A stretch of DNA of 64,000 nt, taken from the NCBI GenBank assembly GCA_030123565.1, contig CP126122.1, positions 941,001-1,005,000 on the forward strand. Reading direction: 5' to 3'. The notes under the pieces were generated by a model. The model ran no database searches and had not been told where the DNA came from. It saw only the letters and a list, made by a program, of their open reading frames with translations. The stretch is from Nitrospira sp. GTDB taxonomy: Bacteria; Nitrospirota; Nitrospiria; Nitrospirales; Nitrospiraceae. The position numbers and the translations under genes were made by a program. This document shows, in pieces, positions 1 to 8,300 of the stretch. Position 1 is the stretch's first letter. Each line of letters starts with the position of its first letter.

Positions 1-1
1 A

Positions 2-301
2 CTGAAGGGGTATGGGTCATTCGTGAGCTCTCACTTCGAAGTCGCACGGCATATCGCCGAGCGCCAGGCTGATGTCGGGATCGGGATACGATCCGCCGCA
101 CAGATTTTTGGACTCGATTTCATCCCCTTGCAACAGGCCCGGTATGATCTCGTGTTTCCGAAACGCTATTTGGCTGGCCATCCTGGGCTCTCCCATCTGC
201 TTGATGCCATTGCCAGCCGGCAGTTTCGCACGGAAGTGGAGGCCTTGGGTGGTTACGACATGACGGAGACGGGAAAGGTACGCAACCTGCGGGCAGGGTG
301 A
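2..301 (+). CDS. PBP-like (molybdate-sensing type) regulator, C-terminal part
   Basis: Only the last 99 residues are present and the frame is open at the window edge, so the start and any DNA-binding domain lie upstream. The visible part, with RQADVGIGIR, ARYDLVFPKRYL and a GLSHLLDAI helix, resembles the periplasmic-binding-protein-like domain that follows a helix-turn-helix in ModE/MolR-like one-component regulators. The partial assignment fits the molybdate transport genes that follow. Without the N-terminus it could also be a stand-alone ligand-binding domain. The next gene begins about 60 bases downstream on the same strand. Confidence 0.55.
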   Translation: MKGYGSFVSSHFEVARHIAERQADVGIGIRSAAQIFGLDFIPLQQARYDLVFPKRYLAGHPGLSHLLDAIASRQFRTEVEALGGYDMTETGKVRNLRAG

Positions 302-362
302 CCGGTTCGTTCCGACAAATATTCTGTTGAGAAGCGCATCATCGTTCGGGATGGAGGTGGCG

Positions 363-1205
363 ATGGGAGGACAGGGCTTCATGGGGAGTTCGACCCGGGT
401 CGTCTTATATTCAATGATCTTGTTTCTGGCCGCGAACGTGATGGAGCCTGCCGCAGCAAGGGCCGGCGAGCCGTTCGTCATTGCGGCATCGCCGAGTTTG
501 AGGGGATTGCTGGAAAAGCTCGGTAATGGGTTTGAGCAAGCCCATCCTGGTGTGCGGGTCCAACTCTATTTCGGTTCCGGGTTGAACCTTCGGCAAACCA
601 TCGCCGGTATGGAAAACAGCATGGTCGGCCAGTATTTTATCGGAAAAGGCCCTATTCATCTTGTCGCGCCGGGAGGAGATGAAGTGCTCACCAGGCTGGA
701 GCAAAAATATTACGTCCTGCCCGGCACAAAACGGCCCTATGCAGTGGATCAACTGGTCCTCGTGGTGCCGGAATCCCTGGTAGAGGCCCCGGAGTCTCTC
801 GAAGCGATGGGCCATAGTACCGCTCGGCTGGCAGTGGCGGACCAGTCGCATACCAGATTGGGTGCGCAGACGGCTGAGGCCCTTCGGTCGCTTGGCCTTG
901 AGGCATCTTTCAAAGGACGGCTGGATGTCGCGACCGATTCCCACGGGGTCATTGACCATGTCCTCAGCGGCCAGGCTGATGCGGGAATCATATACGGCGA
1001 TCAGGCGGTAAAGGAGCGGGAACGGCTGCGGCTGGTTGCGATCATCGGAAAAGGCTATACCCCGACGCGGCATTCCATGGCCATGGAACGGTACTGCCCC
1101 AATCGTTCTCTGTGCGAGGAATTTCTGGCCTATACCCAAAGTGCCGAAGGGCAGGCGGTCGTGCGCCAAGCGGGATACGGGGTGCCGACAAGCCCTCGAC
1201 CATAG
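363..1205 (+). CDS. ModA-like periplasmic substrate-binding protein
   Basis: A 280-residue exported binding protein of the molybdate/tungstate/sulfate type. The N-terminus has a hydrophobic signal segment (VVLYSMILFLAANVM) ending near ARAG, followed by FVIAASPSLRGLLEKL, the usual opening beta strand and first helix of ModA-like proteins. The C-terminus (FLAYTQSAEGQAVVRQAGYGV) matches the family's closing helix. I place the start at 363 because GGAGG lies five bases before this ATG; 381, with GGAGGA nine bases upstream, is an alternative. It is more diverged than the ModA at 4180, so the ligand could be another oxyanion. A short AT-rich stretch separates it from the next gene. Confidence 0.75.
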   Translation: MGGQGFMGSSTRVVLYSMILFLAANVMEPAAARAGEPFVIAASPSLRGLLEKLGNGFEQAHPGVRVQLYFGSGLNLRQTIAGMENSMVGQYFIGKGPIHLVAPGGDEVLTRLEQKYYVLPGTKRPYAVDQLVLVVPESLVEAPESLEAMGHSTARLAVADQSHTRLGAQTAEALRSLGLEASFKGRLDVATDSHGVIDHVLSGQADAGIIYGDQAVKERERLRLVAIIGKGYTPTRHSMAMERYCPNRSLCEEFLAYTQSAEGQAVVRQAGYGVPTSPRP

Positions 1206-1212
1206 AGTTTTT

Positions 1213-1242
1213 TTGCGCCTATATGTCAATTATACAGATATT
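1213..1242 (+). promoter_or_regulatory. possible promoter in AT-rich spacer
   Basis: The 79-base spacer after the binding-protein gene is strikingly AT-rich for this window. It holds TTGCGC (1213-1218) and GATATT (1237-1242) with an 18-base spacer, a weak fit to a sigma-70 promoter. It also holds an imperfect inverted repeat, ATATGT...ACAGATAT, a plausible site for the PBP-like regulator upstream. Both assignments are suggestive only. Confidence 0.25.
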
Positions 1243-1284
1243 AAGTTAATGAATTGTTTATTTCTGCCGAGTCGAGGAGGGGTG

Positions 1285-1983
1285 ATGGAGAAAGGACGCA
1301 AGGGATTGAGCGGACGACGGTTGTGGTTATTGGCGGTCGCCGCTGCATGGTCAGTCGAGTTCACGGCAGGGTGCGCCAGGCTTCCCTATACGACAAAGAC
1401 GATCCACGAGGATGAGCGGGTTGTGGTCACTGTGCAACAGGAGGTCGAAGCAACGGCCTACACGCATCCAGTGCAACTCACTGGCACAGAGCTGGCCAGC
1501 CTGCTCAGGGGATTTTCGATCCGCGAACAACAGCGGTTACCGTTGCGCTGGTTTGCCGAAGAGTTGCCGCCCAAGCCCCTCTTTCGAGAAGACGAACTGC
1601 AAGCTCTTGCGCCCCACCTTGCGGATGGGCTTCAGAAGTTGGGCGTCAACGAACGGGCTCACTTCGAGGTACGTGCTCCCGGTTTCAACCCTGACTATGG
1701 CCGCGACACCATTGCAGGAAGGGTGGCGGTCCGAGAGCCCTATCTGTATGTAACGATCGAATATTTTCACAACCAGATCCCTATTCGAAAATCCGATCTC
1801 TACGATTACAACTACCCCCTCCCGCCGCCGACGCCGAAGAATTACATCCTCTATTTCGAGCCTGGCCGCTTTTGGATTAGCGACGACAAGGGCCGCCGCG
1901 GCGTCGATTTCAGGCAATTTCTCAGATCCGGAGAAGCGGGTCCCAGCCGTGCTCCACAGCCGTCCCCCCCTGCCGCTCCGTAA
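1285..1983 (+). CDS. lipoprotein of unknown function
   Basis: A 232-residue predicted lipoprotein. The signal region (RRLWLLAVAAAW) is followed by the lipobox FTAGC with Cys30. The start at 1285 is set by GAGGAGGGG just upstream. The C-terminus is Pro/Ser/Ala-rich. The middle contains a repeated aromatic pattern (YLYVTIEYFHN, DLYDYNYPLPPP) and no catalytic motif I recognise. It lies between a ModA-like protein and an OprO/P-type porin, so a role in oxyanion uptake at the outer membrane is possible but not shown. I do not recognise the family. Confidence 0.7.
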   Translation: MEKGRKGLSGRRLWLLAVAAAWSVEFTAGCARLPYTTKTIHEDERVVVTVQQEVEATAYTHPVQLTGTELASLLRGFSIREQQRLPLRWFAEELPPKPLFREDELQALAPHLADGLQKLGVNERAHFEVRAPGFNPDYGRDTIAGRVAVREPYLYVTIEYFHNQIPIRKSDLYDYNYPLPPPTPKNYILYFEPGRFWISDDKGRRGVDFRQFLRSGEAGPSRAPQPSPPAAP

Positions 1984-2040
1984 CGTCCGGAGGCATCACG
2001 ATTTCATGCATATCGGGACATCACCAGAGGAGAAGTGTCT

Positions 2041-3774
2041 ATGAGTGCAACGTTACGAAGTCATACGTCGTCATCGCGCAATAGGATCTCTATTCAGGGA
2101 GTTCTCTGCGGTCTCTTTCTCATCATGTGTGCGTGGTTGGGCCGGACGGAAACCGCCCTCGCGGCGGATACGGGGAAGTTGGTCGAGAAGGATGGGAAAC
2201 ATGTCTTCGTCGAGAGCATGGACCCGGCGACCAAGCTCTTGCTGGACCGGGCGGCGAAACAGGGAATCATCACGCAGGAAGAGTATGCGCAAGTGGTGAA
2301 GGAATCGGAGGAGCGGACCTACTTGTTGCAGCCGAGTTTCAGGGGATGGTACGACCGGGGATTCAACCTCTCCTTCAACGACAATGCCTTTTTTCTGAAG
2401 ATTCGGTTTCGCACCCAGTTGCGCTATACGCAACGGTTTCGCAACGATGCCTGGCGCGATCCCGGAGACGCCAAGAATTTCCCTGAATTGCTGGGAGTGT
2501 TCGGGGATTATCGAGCCAACCGCTCGGAGAACACATCGTCCCAGTTCAATGTGAGGCGGATGCGATTCTATTTCATGGGGCATCTCTTTGATCCGGACTT
2601 TAAGTACTATATCCAACTGCGGGCAGAGACGGCCGAGAATGCGCAGTCACCTGGTTCCCTTGCACTCCTCGATGTGAATTTCACTTCGACGCACCTCAAA
2701 TGGATGAACGTCCAGTTCGGTCAGTTTAAGGTGTATTTCAACCGGTCCCAAATCAACTCGACGGCGTCCATGCAATTTGCCGAACGAGCGTTGGTGATGG
2801 ATGCGTTCACAGCCAGCGGCCTGGATCGTCGTGACAAAGGTATCACGATCATGAACGACGAAGAGCTGTTTCCGATCAACTATTATTTCGGCGTATTCAA
2901 CGGAGCGGGGCCGAGTTTCAATCGATTCGGCTCATTCCAGTCGGAAGAAGCGACCGTGGGTTGTCCCGGAGGCCAAACCAGTGGGAATCCATTTCCATCT
3001 CCGGCGAGTTGCCCGCCCAATCAACGGAATTTGAATGCGAATCTGCGTCTCGATGTCGATCGACTCATGTATGTCGGGCGCTTGAACTGGAATATCCTGG
3101 GGCGGCCCGGGTATGGGGAAGGTGATCTTGCCTATTCTGAAACGCCGCAATTGGCGGTCGGTGGTGGCTATTCCTATAACCCGGCCGTTAATACCAGCTC
3201 CGATAACGCGTTTGTGGGGCTCGACCTGGCCAATTTGAATTTTAGACGCCAGCTCGCGGCATTCGGCAATGGACGACAACTCGGGCTAGGCATCGTAGAT
3301 TTTTCCACCTGGGCGGCAGATGGAGTCTTCAAATATCGTGGGTTCTCTCTCCAGGGAGAGTTCTACTTCAAGAATGTCATTCGCCATGAGAAGGGATTGC
3401 CCTGCCTCAATGTAGGCTGTACCGTGACGGCGCCTAATCAGTTTGGGAATGCGTTGGGGTGGTATGTGCAGAGCGGGTACTATGTCATCCCCCGCACGCT
3501 TGAGGTGGCTGCGCGGTTTGCCTATTGGGACCCGGATACCCATTCTGCCAGCGATCTGGTCAAAGAGACTGATGTTTCGTTGAACTGGTTTTTGAACGGG
3601 ACCTACGACCATCAGATCATGGTGACCTATAGTAATATCCAAATGGGCATGGGGGGGTATGCGATCGGTCGTAGCGCCCCGTTGCCACCCGGATCTGGAA
3701 CGGTTCCTCTCGATCTGCACGGCGGCACGTTGATCGAGAACGCCATTCGAGTCCAGTATCAGATCTTTTTCTAG
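2041..3774 (+). CDS. OprO/OprP-type outer-membrane porin
   Basis: A 577-residue exported beta-barrel protein. The signal peptide ends near ALAA (about residue 42). A short periplasmic part with a coiled segment (LLDRAAKQGIITQEEYAQVVKESEER) is followed by a barrel with alternating aromatic strands and a terminal Phe (VQYQIFF). The pattern FNVRRMRFYFMGHLFDPDFKYYIQL is typical of the phosphate-selective porin O/P family. I place the start at ATG 2041, seven bases after AGAGGAG; a GTG at 2035 is in frame. Its position within molybdate transport genes suggests that the channel passes molybdate or a related oxyanion rather than phosphate. Confidence 0.8.
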   Translation: MSATLRSHTSSSRNRISIQGVLCGLFLIMCAWLGRTETALAADTGKLVEKDGKHVFVESMDPATKLLLDRAAKQGIITQEEYAQVVKESEERTYLLQPSFRGWYDRGFNLSFNDNAFFLKIRFRTQLRYTQRFRNDAWRDPGDAKNFPELLGVFGDYRANRSENTSSQFNVRRMRFYFMGHLFDPDFKYYIQLRAETAENAQSPGSLALLDVNFTSTHLKWMNVQFGQFKVYFNRSQINSTASMQFAERALVMDAFTASGLDRRDKGITIMNDEELFPINYYFGVFNGAGPSFNRFGSFQSEEATVGCPGGQTSGNPFPSPASCPPNQRNLNANLRLDVDRLMYVGRLNWNILGRPGYGEGDLAYSETPQLAVGGGYSYNPAVNTSSDNAFVGLDLANLNFRRQLAAFGNGRQLGLGIVDFSTWAADGVFKYRGFSLQGEFYFKNVIRHEKGLPCLNVGCTVTAPNQFGNALGWYVQSGYYVIPRTLEVAARFAYWDPDTHSASDLVKETDVSLNWFLNGTYDHQIMVTYSNIQMGMGGYAIGRSAPLPPGSGTVPLDLHGGTLIENAIRVQYQIFF

Positions 3775-4179
3775 GACGGTCGTGGGGGCCGTGAGATCCG
3801 CCTCACTCGAGTACATAGCCTGGTTTCGGTGGAAAGGAGGGGAAACGTCATGCTGATCCCAGACGACAAGACGGTTCGAAACGAGATGCCCTGAGGGAAG
3901 GTTGCTGTCGTTGCTCGTCGGCTCCGCGCGGGTTTCGGCGTTGGTCGGGTCGGAGTCGGACAGGTTCGGCCGGTGGGCGCCCGGCATGGCGATCGAAATT
4001 CACGTTGGGCGGTATGAAGCCTGGCTGAAGCCCAGCGGCAACGGCTGTCCGCCGGTTCTGTGCGTGATCCTCTATCTTGACCAGCATGCTTTCGGTGGGG
4101 CACGGTAAAGAAAATGGATTCCGTCGTCGGTCGAGAGGGAGTTGAAAGTGCCTCTCATGAGAAGAAAGGAGTATCGAAC
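3775..4179. other. intergenic stretch, no convincing gene
   Basis: About 400 bases without a supported gene. A perfect-looking ribosome site (AAGGAGG) precedes ATG 3850, but the frame stops after 14 codons at 3894. A TTG-started frame runs 3902-4108 with no recognisable product. An imperfect hairpin (TTGGGC...GCCCAG, about 4008-4037) lies in the middle. The stretch may be the untranslated leader of modA. I could not match it to the molybdenum-cofactor riboswitch. Confidence 0.4.
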
Positions 4180-4980
4180 GTGCCTATCTTGAAATATATG
4201 AGGATGAGTGGTGTTGCATGCGGGATTCTACTCGTGACCCTGATCGCGGCAGTGGGAGGAGCGAGGTCACTTGCTTATGCCGATGAACTTGCCGTGGCCG
4301 CTGCGTCCGATTTGAATTTCGCCATCAAGGAATTGATCGGAGAGTATGAGAAACAGACGGGTCATCGGGTGAAACTGTCGTTGGGTTCTTCGGGCAATTT
4401 TTACGCGCAACTCCAGCAAGGCGCACCCTTCGACCTCTATTTTTCAGCCGACATCGGCTATCCGAAAAAGTTGGAGGAGGCGGGCCTCACCGTGCCTGGG
4501 TCGTTGTATCGGTATGCGGTCGGGCGGGTGGTCTTATGGGCGCCGAAGAGTTCTCCGCTCGATGTGTCGAAGGGGCTCACGGTTCTCCGCGAGCCCACGA
4601 TCAGAAAGATCGCCATTGCCAATCCGAAACATGCGCCCTATGGCCGGGCGGCGGTCGCGGCGATGGAACATGGACAGGTCTATGGGGATGTCAAAGACAA
4701 ATTGGTCTTGGGCGAAAACATCTCACAAGCCGCGCAGTTCATCGAATCCGGCGCCTGCGATATCGGGATCATCGCCCTGTCCCTGGCGTTGGCTCCGACC
4801 ATGAAGAGGGCCGGCAGCTACTGGCAGATTCCAGCCGACGCCCATCCTCCGTTGGAGCAGGGGGCGGTCATCGTGAAACAGTCCAAGCATCAGGAGGCTG
4901 CCCGGCAATTTCTCGCCTTCATGCAGGGCTCCCAGGGACAGGAGATCATGACCCGTTATGGATTCACTTTGCCGAACTAG
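4180..4980 (+). CDS. modA: molybdate ABC transporter substrate-binding protein ModA
   Basis: A 266-residue periplasmic binding protein that captures molybdate (or tungstate) for ModBC. A signal peptide (GVACGILLVTLIAAVGGARSL, cut near AYADE) is followed by LAVAAASDLNFAIKELIGEYE and SLGSSGNFYAQLQQGAPFDLYFSAD, the two ligand-loop regions typical of ModA. The C-terminus ends RYGFTLPN. I chose GTG 4180 because AAAGGAG lies eight bases upstream; it shortens the longest frame and leaves a normal signal peptide. The next gene starts inside its last 23 bases. The mop, modB and modC genes downstream support the assignment. Confidence 0.92.
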   Translation: MPILKYMRMSGVACGILLVTLIAAVGGARSLAYADELAVAAASDLNFAIKELIGEYEKQTGHRVKLSLGSSGNFYAQLQQGAPFDLYFSADIGYPKKLEEAGLTVPGSLYRYAVGRVVLWAPKSSPLDVSKGLTVLREPTIRKIAIANPKHAPYGRAAVAAMEHGQVYGDVKDKLVLGENISQAAQFIESGACDIGIIALSLALAPTMKRAGSYWQIPADAHPPLEQGAVIVKQSKHQEAARQFLAFMQGSQGQEIMTRYGFTLPN

Positions 4981-5353
4981 CCGTTGGACCTTGGTCCTTT
5001 GTTCGGCGGCGCTGGCGGCTGCCGGTTGTTCCGAAGCGGTGATGATGAGCCGGGAGTCGGACCACGGCGGCGTGGTGACCTATGCCTATAAGCAGGACCG
5101 AGGCGGGCCGATGGGATCGCAATATAGAAAGTCGGCGTTGGATATGATCCAAGTGAAGTGCAAGGCGGGGTCTCGGCTCATTCGAGAAGGAGAGGTCAGG
5201 GGCTACTCCAGCGCGGGCATGGGAATCATGGAGGGAACGGAAGACGAAGAACGGGGCAGGCGTTGGGGGATCCAGTTCGAATGTAAAGAGGGCGACAGGG
5301 GCGGAACAACGGCTGAAATTCCTCAGCCGTCACAGAAGGGAGACATACGATGA
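4958..5353 (+). CDS. small lipoprotein in the mod operon
   Basis: A 131-residue predicted lipoprotein with signal segment WTLVLCSAALAAAGC (lipid-modified Cys24). The mature part is polar, contains a Lys/Cys pair (MIQVKCKAG, IQFECKEG) and ends in a short Pro/Gln tail. It overlaps the 3' end of modA by 23 bases and shares ATGA with mop, so translation is probably coupled. I do not recognise the family. Its place between modA and mop suggests an accessory role in oxyanion uptake. Confidence 0.75.
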   Translation: MDSLCRTSRWTLVLCSAALAAAGCSEAVMMSRESDHGGVVTYAYKQDRGGPMGSQYRKSALDMIQVKCKAGSRLIREGEVRGYSSAGMGIMEGTEDEERGRRWGIQFECKEGDRGGTTAEIPQPSQKGDIR

Positions 5354-5553
5354 AGCTCAGTGCGAGAAATCAATTTCAGGGCACCGTGACCAAAATCACC
5401 GAGGGCCAGGCCATGGCGGAAGTGGTCGTCAAGGTCGGCAATCTCGATTTCGTGGCGGCCATCACGGAAGGCTCCGTGAAGAATATGGGACTGAAAGTCA
5501 ATGACACGGTCACCGTCGCCGTCAAGGCCACGGAGGTCATGATCGGAAAATAG
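5350..5553 (+). CDS. mop: molbindin (Mop domain) molybdate-binding protein
   Basis: A 67-residue single-domain protein opening MKLSARNQFQGTVTKITEGQAM, with EVVVKVG and TVTVAVKATEVMIGK, the hallmark of Mop/TOBE molbindins. These assemble as hexamers in the cytoplasm and bind and buffer molybdate. The length matches known molbindins. The start codon overlaps the preceding stop (ATGA). Its place ahead of modB makes molybdenum or tungsten the most likely substrate of the whole locus. Confidence 0.9.
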   Translation: MKLSARNQFQGTVTKITEGQAMAEVVVKVGNLDFVAAITEGSVKNMGLKVNDTVTVAVKATEVMIGK

Positions 5554-5633
5554 GGGCCGTTGACTTATCCGATCGGAGTTTCCTACCATGGCGCCGGTTC
5601 GAGACGGATCGGAGTAGCGGCTAGGATGGCTGT

Positions 5634-6308
5634 GTGAACTGGATTGCGATTTGGGTCACATTCAAGCTGGCCGGTCTCACGGCGCTGATTCTGTTGATCA
5701 TCGGTCTTCCCATCGCCTATTGGGTGAGTTTTTCACGCTGGCGGTGGAAATTCATCGTGGAGTCGGTGGTGGCGCTCCCGTTAGTGCTGCCGCCGACCGT
5801 ACTCGGCTTCTACATTCTCGTGGCGATCGGCCCCCGTAGCCCCTTCGGCCGGTTGTACGCCGAGTTGATCGGCCACCCTCTGCCCTTTACGTTCGAAGGG
5901 TTACTCCTGGCCTCTATTCTCTACAGCCTGCCCTTTGCGGTGCAGCCCTTCGCGGCGGCGTTCGATCAGGTGGATCGACGGCTGATTGAAACCTCCTGGA
6001 CCTTGGGAGTCTCGAAGTTCCATACGTTCTTCAAGCTCATCGTGCCGCTGTCCGCGGCCGGCCTGGTGACCGGGGCGGTGCTGAGTTTCGCCCATACGAT
6101 GGGTGAGTTCGGGGTGGTGTTGATGGTCGGAGGCAATTTGGAGGGCGTGACCCGCACCGTGTCCATCGATATCTACGACGAAGTGCAGGCACTGAACTAT
6201 GACGCGGCCTCGCAGACGGCGTTGTTTCTGCTGATCGTCTCCTACCTGGTGTTGCTCGCCGTATACGCCATCAATCGAAACGTCTGGGCAGCATGGCCGC
6301 AGAAATAG
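5634..6308 (+). CDS. modB: molybdate ABC transporter permease ModB
   Basis: A 224-residue inner-membrane permease with about five membrane segments. The coupling (EAA) loop lies at about residues 119-138 (ETSWTLGVSKFHTFFKLIVP), the contact site for the ATPase. SFAHTMGEFGVVLMVGGN near residue 151 is highly characteristic of ModB. It probably starts at GTG 5634, after a weak AGGAT. It overlaps modC by 16 bases, which fixes the operon order modA-mop-modB-modC. Confidence 0.92.
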   Translation: MNWIAIWVTFKLAGLTALILLIIGLPIAYWVSFSRWRWKFIVESVVALPLVLPPTVLGFYILVAIGPRSPFGRLYAELIGHPLPFTFEGLLLASILYSLPFAVQPFAAAFDQVDRRLIETSWTLGVSKFHTFFKLIVPLSAAGLVTGAVLSFAHTMGEFGVVLMVGGNLEGVTRTVSIDIYDEVQALNYDAASQTALFLLIVSYLVLLAVYAINRNVWAAWPQK

Positions 6309-7390
6309 CCATCGATCTCGTCAAGACCTTTCCGGGCCGTGCACCGATTCGAGCACGGATCAGCTATCCGGTCGAAGCCTCGACGGTCTTGATCCTGTTC
6401 GGTCCTTCCGGATCGGGCAAGACGACGATTCTCCGCTCCGTGGCGGGGTTGGAATGGCCCGAAGAGGGGACCATTCGATTTGTGTCGAGAACCTGGCTGG
6501 ATACGAGGTCGGGGATCAGGGTGGTACCGCAAGATCGGCACATCGGCTACATGCCGCAAGACTATGCGCTCTTCCCCACCTATACGGTCGCGGGGAATAT
6601 CGCGTACGGGCTGGGCCATCTGTCTTCGCGGGATCGGCAGCGACGGGTGGACGAAGTGATCGAGCTGTTCCAACTGCGTGGGCTGGGGCAGGCGAGGCCG
6701 CGTGAACTCTCCGGAGGACAACAGCAGCGAGTGGCGCTGGCCCGTGCGGTGGCTCCCAGGCCGCTGTTGCTGCTGCTCGATGAACCGCTCTCGGCGCTGG
6801 ACGCGCCGACTCGTCTGCACCTGAGGAGTGAATTGCGGAATCTCTTGAAGCAGCTGGCATTGCCGTCGATCATCGTGACGCATGACTGGGCGGAATCACT
6901 GACCCTGGGCGATGTGATGGCCGTCATCAGTTCGGGCGAGGTGTTGCAGGTCGGCGCCCCGATCGAGGTCTTCAGCCGCCCGCAGAATGCGGAGGTCGCG
7001 CGCGTCGTGGGGGTGGAGACGGTTGTGAAGGGGCGGGTGGTGGTCAACGAGGCGGACGGGATATTGCGCGTGAACGTGAACGGCACGACGCTGACGGCCG
7101 TCGAAGCGGAGCCCACCGGACCGGAGGTCTTTGTCTGTATCAGGGCGGAAGATGTCGTGCTGGAACGGGGACCGGCCGCCGCAAGCAGCGCGCGGAATCA
7201 TCTTTCCGGAACCGTCACCGCCGTCACCGCGCTCGGAGCCTTGGCGCGGGTGGCGATCGACTGCGGTTTTCCCCTCGTCGCCATGGTCACGCGCTCGACA
7301 GTGGAAGAGTTCGGGTTGGTTTCAGGCCTTCCGGTGGTGGCTGCGATCAAGGCCGGTGCGGTTCATCTCGTGTCGAGGCAAGGCGATTAG
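6293..7390 (+). CDS. modC: molybdate ABC transporter ATPase ModC
   Basis: A 365-residue ATPase that powers ModB. Walker A is GPSGSGKT (37-44), the Q-loop glutamine is Q89, the signature is LSGGQ (139-143), Walker B ends in D163-E164, and the switch histidine is H197. The C-terminal 80 residues (NHLSGTVTAVTALGALARVAIDCG) form a TOBE-type regulatory domain that binds the oxyanion. The length is normal for ModC. It is the last gene of the plus-strand operon; a degenerate repeat begins directly after its stop. Confidence 0.93.
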   Translation: MAAEIAIDLVKTFPGRAPIRARISYPVEASTVLILFGPSGSGKTTILRSVAGLEWPEEGTIRFVSRTWLDTRSGIRVVPQDRHIGYMPQDYALFPTYTVAGNIAYGLGHLSSRDRQRRVDEVIELFQLRGLGQARPRELSGGQQQRVALARAVAPRPLLLLLDEPLSALDAPTRLHLRSELRNLLKQLALPSIIVTHDWAESLTLGDVMAVISSGEVLQVGAPIEVFSRPQNAEVARVVGVETVVKGRVVVNEADGILRVNVNGTTLTAVEAEPTGPEVFVCIRAEDVVLERGPAAASSARNHLSGTVTAVTALGALARVAIDCGFPLVAMVTRSTVEEFGLVSGLPVVAAIKAGAVHLVSRQGD

Positions 7391-7432
7391 CTAGACGTTA
7401 AAAAAGTTCCGCCGACTTTGTTCTCGCATCGC
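7391..7432. repeat. degenerate copy of the 8230 repeat element
   Basis: This 42-bp stretch after modC (CTAG, an A7 run, GTTCCGCCG, then TTCTCGC) matches part of the reverse complement of the element at 8230-8300 (CTGAAAAAGTCCGCCGG, then TTCTCGC). The two copies flank the TraT-like gene at 7472-8206. The resemblance is by eye and gapped. Confidence 0.4.
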
Positions 7433-7471
7433 TTGCCGATCCGTGAATTAGCCGACAGGAGTACGTGTGGG

Positions 7472-8206
7472 CTAAAACGCCCCGGTGATGCTGGCGCCGA
7501 ATTTGTCGCGCACGATGGGGGTCGCTTCTTCGATGTTCAATTTCTTTTGGAGGACATGGGCCACTGATCGCATTTTGTAGATGCGAGGCTGACTGTTCTT
7601 GTTCTGTTCGGTGACCAGGACATCCGCCACGCAGAGATAGGTGATGCCTTCGCTTTGTTGCGGTTGGGCCATCCCCGGATACCCGCCGCGGCCGCTCATC
7701 GCCATCCGCATCATGGCATTCACGTCCGGCATCGCCCCGCCCCCCATGGCCATCGCGCGCATCGCCTGTACGTTCATGCCGCCCGGCATCCCGGAAAACA
7801 TTCCGGCCATGGCATCCATGTCGAGTCCGCCGGCATTCACGAGCGGCATACCCCCACTCCCGATACCTGCGCCGAAGCCGGCCTTGGCGACCATCTCCGG
7901 TTTCACCCCATCGCCCGCCTTGTGGCAATAGACCACCTGGGTCTGCAACCAATAGGACGCCTCCAGGGGGTCCTTGACCACGTGGTAGCCTTTGGCGCTC
8001 AGCCTCGCGGGAATGTCGGCCGGCGTCACGGCCTGGTTTTCTGATGTGTTCCGGATCTGCACATAGATGGTGCGTTCGGCGCTGGGGGGCAACAGGATCG
8101 AGGTATCGTTCACCAAACCGGAACGCAACACATTGCTGCAACCGGTGACGAAACACAGGCTTGCCAGCAGGAGTCCCGGCAGGCCGATGGGTAAGCCTGG
8201 ATTCAT
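7472..8206 (-). CDS. TraT-like lipoprotein with methionine-rich insert
   Basis: A 244-residue predicted lipoprotein with lipobox FVTGC (Cys23). It has the TraT-family layout: ERTIYVQIRNTSENQA, AKGYHVVKDPLEASYWLQ, a Gly-rich middle, then a domain with LCVADVLVTEQ and ending FGASITGAF. TraT proteins are outer-membrane lipoproteins known for surface exclusion and complement resistance; here there are no conjugation genes. Residues 120-179 hold 15 methionines in 60 positions, absent from the paralogue at 8297. The start at 8206 is set by AAGGAG nearby, which excludes an upstream ATG at 8260. It is oriented like its paralogue. Confidence 0.75.
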   Translation of the reverse strand: MNPGLPIGLPGLLLASLCFVTGCSNVLRSGLVNDTSILLPPSAERTIYVQIRNTSENQAVTPADIPARLSAKGYHVVKDPLEASYWLQTQVVYCHKAGDGVKPEMVAKAGFGAGIGSGGMPLVNAGGLDMDAMAGMFSGMPGGMNVQAMRAMAMGGGAMPDVNAMMRMAMSGRGGYPGMAQPQQSEGITYLCVADVLVTEQNKNSQPRIYKMRSVAHVLQKKLNIEEATPIVRDKFGASITGAF

Positions 8207-8229
8207 TTGATTGCTCCTTGAACCGTCGG

Positions 8230-8300
8230 CTAGCAGGCAGCGGAAAAACTCTGTTGGCACGCGAGAACGCCGCCGGCGGACTTTTTCAGCATCCTGTTAG
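8230..8300. repeat. palindromic REP-like repeat element
   Basis: A 71-bp element with imperfect inverted ends: CTAGCAGGCAGCGGAAAAAC on the left, and on the right CTTTTTCAGCATCCTGTTAG, whose complement is CTAACAGG-TGCTGAAAAAG. The core contains the self-complementary CCGCCGGCGG. The right end covers the stop codon of the gene at 8297-9016. A related partial copy lies at 7391-7432. It has the size and form of a REP or miniature mobile element. Confidence 0.6.

Noticed and set aside
3850..3894. 14-codon frame after a perfect AAGGAGG
   Set aside because: Too short to support as a gene; kept only as a note in the intergenic entry, since it might be a leader peptide.
3902..4108. 68-codon plus-strand frame before modA
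   Set aside because: TTG start, no ribosome site, no recognisable protein; high-GC frames of this length are common by chance.
3775..4179. Molybdenum-cofactor riboswitch before modA
   Set aside because: I could not trace the conserved stems; only one weak hairpin was seen.
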